Shown here piece after piece: positions 59,645 to 64,000 of a DNA stretch of 64,000 bases (its first letter is position 1; every line of letters begins with the position of its first letter). The notes under the pieces were generated by a model, which saw only the letters and a program-made list of their open reading frames with translations, was not told the DNA's origin and did no database searches. Origin of the DNA: Ophiosphaerella korrae. Taxonomy: Eukaryota > Ascomycota > Dothideomycetes > Pleosporales > Phaeosphaeriaceae. Position numbers and translations under genes: made by a program. The stretch lies in NCBI GenBank assembly GCA_028456385.1, contig JALNQF010000190.1, positions 1 to 64,000 on the forward strand. Direction: 5' to 3'.

Positions 59645-60239
59645 TCAAGTGTAGAGATTAAGTAATCGGACTAGCAAGACTAGGAGATAGTAACCATAAG
59701 TGCAAGTAACAGTAGTACTATTCACAAAGGAGGATTTATCACTGCTAATGTAGCACAGTCGCGTACCGTAGACGAGATGATTAGAAAGAAGAATGCTCGA
59801 TTTATCTAGCTCGAAGTGGAGAATATCCCTCAGAAAGATGTTCGATGTCGACTGCATACTTATGAGTAAAGGTTTTCTCAAAGCACACTCATCTACGCTG
59901 TACATATACTAAAAAAGTTCTCGGGGTCGCACTAAGTGTGCTCTTAGTTGGTCGCAAGCCATAATTACAGTTAATTGTGATTTTTTAGGATTCATATCCT
60001 CTGATTCAGCCCATATGGGAGCAAAGGCGTCGAGGGAGGGTGTAAGGGGATTATTGGCGACTTAATAATTATTCAATTGGATGTGTTCTTATACGTGATA
60101 GCTAGTAACTTAATAATAGTTATATTGGCTGGCAAATTGTACAAGGTTTCTGGGTGGATAGTGGAGTTGAAAACTGCTTGACGCGGCGAGGTTGAGATAC
60201 CTGACTTCTGACTTATGAAGAGTTTAAACATTAGCGAAT
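59645..60239. other. Interval with no supported gene
   Basis: Convergent 3' flanks of the amidohydrolase (plus) and the LysM relic (minus). No ORF with a domain. Some of it (to about 60100) may be the unrecognised end of the LysM gene. Confidence 0.4.
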
Positions 60240-61541
60240 AAATTGATACTGTCGAATACTTATATCCCCACCCAGACGTTATATCCAAGCCACAATGTCT
60301 TAAAATTTTCTTTGGGTTCTATTGATCAACATTCGCTCTCAAGATTCCATACCGACTAACGATAGTGTCGCAGTTCTCTTAATCGGCAACTTTGTGCCAT
60401 TTTTTGCAGCCGCAAATGGGCTAAAGCTGTGGGTTATCTAGCGCATTCGGATTGTAGCTCTTTGGGTCGTCTGTATATCTAAAAGTTAGAAGTGCGCTTT
60501 ATCTTCATGCTTAATTTAGAACAGAGTTGCGTTTACTTACCGACGAAGTAGTATTGTCCGTCGTCGAGTTTAAAAATACATGCCATTATCCACGTCGAAA
60601 ATTCAGGCCTCGTACTTACCGCAAACGCCGAATTTGGTTTCAACGTTGTCAGCATTGTACCAGGTACACTAACGTAAAACCACGTGTCTAGCCACAAGCC
60701 TCTACAATTCGAGCCCACGGATGGATTTTATGCCAGGGATTATGTAAAAGTAAATGTTCGAACTTTCTAACGATCATATCGCAATTCTCATCCTAGACTA
60801 CAAAGTGGAATTTGTTGCATATGTCGACCATGCCTTCACCAATGGGACTAGGTTTCATAGGGCTCGTTGAGGTGGGTGTCAGCGTTGCAAAATTTGCGGA
60901 CGGACGAACTGTTGGTTCTAGATACACCGACACAGTAGTGTGTGTCCTGGCCCGGATACCCCGGCAGGTTGGACCAACGGCTAGATTCCACTTGGTGAAG
61001 TTATCATATGTGAAGGTACCATATTTCGCGACAATCACGTCACGTCGATTATTACCCACAGCGAATTAGAAGTCTGTACATGACTCAATAAGTTCAGATT
61101 GCGTGGGACTTAGTTTCTTGACGCCGGTGGGGGATGGCTTAGCAGTACTGGTGGATGGAGAGGTGCTGGGGATTTGGTCACAGGGCGAGGAAGGCCGTTG
61201 TTGACTTCAACGCAGTATAAGTTTTCGGCATTGACACCACTGCAATCGTTCTTCATACTTGTATCCTGGTAAAACAGTAAGCTTCAAGAGCGATCTAATG
61301 GCAATGATTTTACAATTCGGATCTGCCTGGATTGATTTATACTTGGATAGTTTAAAAACCCATTATGCGTTGAGAGCTAGTTATTTTTGAAGTACTGACA
61401 GTTCACAGAGCTGTACATTGATGTTCCAAAGAATGTACGGTCTAAAACGGTGTTAGGGGCCACTGGACCATCATAGCGCTTTTCCAGCAAAGCATTGGCA
61501 GCGCCCAGTGTCAAAAGAGTAACGGCCATTCGATGATGCAT
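60240..61541 (-). pseudogene. Multi-LysM secreted protein, decayed
   Basis: Starts at ATG 61541 with a signal peptide (MAVTLLTLGAANA). LysM 1 (about 61470-61190) reads DRTFFGTSMYSSVNCQYF, a TAG where Trp is expected, an apparent intron, then NDCSGVNAENLYCVEVNNGLPRP. LysM 2 (about 61105-60930) has IVAKYGTFTYDNFTKWN. LysM 3 (about 60830-60650) has CNKFHFVV and NCRGLWLDTW. LysM 4 (about 60430-60260) has CKKWHKVAD, a TAA, then ENCDTIVSRYG. Pro/Thr linkers separate the modules. LysM modules bind chitin; such fungal proteins can shield hyphae or mask chitin from hosts. Frameshifts, lost Cys and nonsense codons at Gln/Trp positions show it is dead. Confidence 0.7.
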
Positions 61542-62089
61542 GGTGAGAATCGGCCACACATATCTTGATCGATGCGAACCAGATGGATAGCAATTTGTGT
61601 AGTTCAAGCCTATGCAATATATACCTACACATTGTTAGTCCTCTGATTCTTAAAGTGAATATAGTATCTACATCAAATTTCATATTAGAGTATAATCGCT
61701 CATCTGGTCCCATTTCTCGCCCACAAATTACAAGCCGTAAATCCTAACGCAAGCACTGGCCGCTCGCCTGGTGAATGTGCCAAACGATGCCCAGTAGCCT
61801 TGCTGTGCCTCAATCTATAAGGTCCACCAATGCTTGGCAAAGACTTCTTGCAATGAATCCATATCCGAAAAGTCATCGTCACAATGGGGCTATAGAGTTC
61901 ATGGGTGGGGTGCCCGGATACAATGTAGCCTGGTCGTTCGGCAAGCCCGCACAGTTTAGTCGCAGGCTTCAGGCCGTTACATACGACCAACTGCGTCATG
62001 GTCAACTCGCAGGAACAGATCATTCACAATCTCTGAAAATTAAGTTTTTTTAGTTGACATGAATTAAGACAGATCGTTAACGATACTAT
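61542..62089. other. Upstream flank of the LysM relic, no supported gene
   Basis: Only ORFs without domains on both strands (for example 61775-62053 plus). No repeat or RNA gene recognised. Confidence 0.35.
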
Positions 62090-62225
62090 TGTGGCATACT
62101 GGGATGCACGTAGAAGTAGGAGGCAGGTGCCGACCCGCAGTCGGTGAGATGAGTTGAAATATATAGATTGGGTAGCTACTTGACGAGCTTGTGTCGGTGT
62201 CTGTCTACCCGATCCTAAGACTCTC
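62090..62225. repeat. Second, partial copy of the short LTR-like repeat
   Basis: Starts TGTGGCATACTGGGATG and follows the repeat at 35664 for about 130 bp in the same orientation (GTAGAAGTAGGAGGCAGG, GACCCGCAGTCGGTGAGATG, TGTCGGTG, CTACCC), then diverges near 62210. The far end with ACCACA is missing or unrecognisable. It sits in gene-poor DNA. Confidence 0.6.
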
Positions 62226-62907
62226 CGATCACGAACTGAAAAAGTGGGGAAATCACAGTCCTCATGTCATTGCCACGTGCATACAATAGGCTATGTACTA
62301 TACAATTATATAGCTAGGAACCTTGGATTACTTTAGTTTTATAACTACTGATAAAGATGCCCTAGATAATACTGATAAATTTTTACTGCTGCATGTTAGG
62401 CCACCTAAATCTGAGTTGTTTAATTGACCTAAAACTACCGGAGGCCCACAACATATTATGAAAGAAAGACATGCCTACTTGTGAGTAAACGTAGCCCTCT
62501 GGCTCAACATTGTAATGGTCGAAATTAGTAACACCTTGAGAGCCTTGCACCAAACGATGATCCCAAGGTCGTCTGCATGCGCCGACACGAAGACAGGGGC
62601 TAAAATGTAGCGGACAGGGCGAAGACTATGCCGGCACGCCTCCACACCTACCACTTCCCTCCCCATTGAATCTCGAAAAACAACGTGAAATTCATAAAGA
62701 AAAAAAAAATCGCAAATTTAAGCGCTCGATGCGCGCCATAGTGCAACCCCAACAGCGAAACCAGACACCTAGCGTTGCTAAAAAAGGGGAGGTCAAAAAT
62801 CCAACCCCTCAATCCCAAACTTGATCCCAAGGGACTCGCATGTACGCTTAAGGACCCCAAGGGACTCGTACGTACGATTAAGTCCACTCAATTGCTTCGC
62901 CGCCCCT
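62226..62907. other. Interval with a 30-bp tandem duplication
   Basis: No supported gene. At 62826-62882 a unit starting CCCAAGGGACTCG is present twice in tandem (about 30 bp each, differing by a few transitions). The rest is unremarkable. Confidence 0.4.
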
Positions 62908-63215
62908 TCAGCAAACTGTTGACAAAAGACAATGCGCACCCAGTCGAGTGGATGTTTTGTCATATACACCTTTAGAATCATAAATTTCGATACAAAGTCT
63001 CTTAGCTAGGTGGGCAAGTTCCAGAACACTACCCCAGGATCCATGGTAAGGTTCCCTGAAACCAGCTACCTCTTCTAATCTAATAGAAACGCCTTCATAA
63101 AGGAACCGATTCGCGGTATTGTATATTATGCGAGATACAAGACAAAGCGTAACAAGGTCTTTTCGGGACAAATATATTTTCACACGGCTCAATAGTTCTG
63201 GAAGCTACCAGAATC
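62908..63215 (-). pseudogene. F-box-like fragment
   Basis: The minus strand reads a TAG, then LPELLSRVKIYLSRKDLVTL, CLVSRIIYNTANRFLYEGVSIRL and a short follow-on. The pattern LP.ELL...YL....L..LCLVSR.....A...LY is that of fungal F-box proteins, which link substrates to SCF ubiquitin ligase. No start codon lies in frame upstream and only the F-box and about 50 further residues are present (stop at 62908), so it is a truncated relic. Confidence 0.5.
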
Positions 63216-64000
63216 TATTGGAGGCTGTTTCGAGAGGCTGAACAATCTGAACGTGACCAGGGCTTGATGTGAGCATTTTGTGAAATACTTGGAGAAAACT
63301 TTCTTGTAAGTATAAAGGACAATATCAATAGAGAGCCTAGGGAAAATCATAGTAGTTAAATAATGTCTAGAAAAGTACTAACCTGCCGACGCAATACAAG
63401 TTATAGCCTGACTATACTCACTAGGTTAAACAATAATGCGTGAAATTCTGTAGGCTCTAACCTGCCATCACGCTAACCATAAAGTATCAATAACTTGTTA
63501 TTTTCACAATAACCTTCATATAACTTTGTTACCGGCGTAGCACAGTTCCCACGCCGTAGATCTGTGATACCTACACAATACATCGCCAGCAAGATAGTTG
63601 GGGCTAGCCCCGCGAACAGGGGTCGTCGAATTAGTACCTGAACCAACGGCTTCAACGGCGGGATCGCAAGACTACAAATACTAACACCCATCATTCAAGC
63701 AGCTCTCGACCAAATCCCATCGAAATTGGATTCCAAATGAAGGAACAGAAACACCCCGGATCCCTATGCGCCGTAGATGCCAAAAAAGGTACCGAGTTCG
63801 ACGGTACTTTCGTGGTGCTTTTGATATTACGGAAATCGGCGGAATGGCCAGAGCGGTACAGCGCCGCGCACCGCATTGCCCCTTTGACGGGCTGGAGATA
63901 GGGTAAGAAGAGAGAAGGGCTGAGCATTCCTGCTATAAAAAAGGGCGTGTACAAGCTTAGCACTTTGAAATCCCACTTGTGTAATGCTCTCGGTGTGCAA
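63216..64000. other. Right edge, no supported gene
   Basis: Short ORFs on the minus strand (63473-63694 and 63691-63963) have no recognisable domain. Nothing else supported. Confidence 0.35.

Noticed and set aside
28329..62225. A complete Starship element with the DUF3435 gene as captain
   Set aside because: No terminal direct repeats or borders are visible, the captain-like gene is dead and its lineage uncertain; kept only as a hypothesis in the findings.
63831..63900. GGCGGAATGGCCAGAGCGG resembles a tRNA A box
   Set aside because: No B box (GGTTCGANTCC) or acceptor pairing follows, so no tRNA is called. I found no convincing tRNA, rRNA or CRISPR array in the window.

Overview
The window looks like an accessory, repeat-rich region of a filamentous ascomycete (Pezizomycotina) genome. 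The evidence is short spliceosomal introns (44-114 nt, GT..AG, CTAAC/CTAAT-like branch points), LTR retrotransposons destroyed by RIP-type C-to-T / G-to-A mutation, and ascomycete families: HET, HeLo, DUF3435/FluG, LysM, Agd3-like. I cannot name genus or species.

Layout. Bases 1-18,800 are an extremely AT-rich block holding a nested stack of dead LTR elements. The oldest layer is a Ty1/copia element. A minus-strand Ty3/gypsy element (C) lies against its left part, and a plus-strand gypsy element (A, 2898-17430, TSD TAATA) is inserted in its RNase H end. A second gypsy element (B, 3225-10261, TSD TAATA) sits inside the 5' LTR of A, and a B-family solo LTR (11448-11889, TSD ATTAT) sits in the gag of A. 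None is intact.

Bases 18,800-36,000 have normal base composition but are mostly wreckage: an FtsJ-like methyltransferase, a chromodomain/telomeric-helicase-like gene, a secreted protein whose start codon was lost, a stop-riddled DUF3435/FluG-C2H2 gene, a HET gene with a 4-bp duplication and nonsense codons, and a second HET 5' end cut by a short solo LTR. Two genes there read intact: a PD-(D/E)XK-like protein (22540-24017) and a small secreted protein (25534-26016). A MITE-like element with 97-bp inverted arms is at 37284-37601.

Bases 38,900-51,400 hold the most interesting intact genes. After an MFS sugar transporter comes a head-to-head pair sharing a 265-bp intergenic region. One member is a 2,229-residue protein with an apparently active protein kinase, Sel1-like, ankyrin and TPR repeats (47657 to 40786, minus). 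The other is a 541-residue HeLo-domain protein with a degenerate pseudokinase (47923-49628, plus). I infer a sensor-kinase plus executioner-pseudokinase module, laid out like RIPK/MLKL but with fungal domains. A small ankyrin protein follows.

Bases 52,600-64,000 are a cell-wall/secretion-flavoured stretch: an intact Agd3-like (CE18) polysaccharide deacetylase, a broken Ser/Thr-rich surface protein, an intact amidohydrolase, a decayed multi-LysM protein, a second partial copy of the short LTR and an F-box fragment. All functional assignments are from motifs read by eye; no database search was possible.
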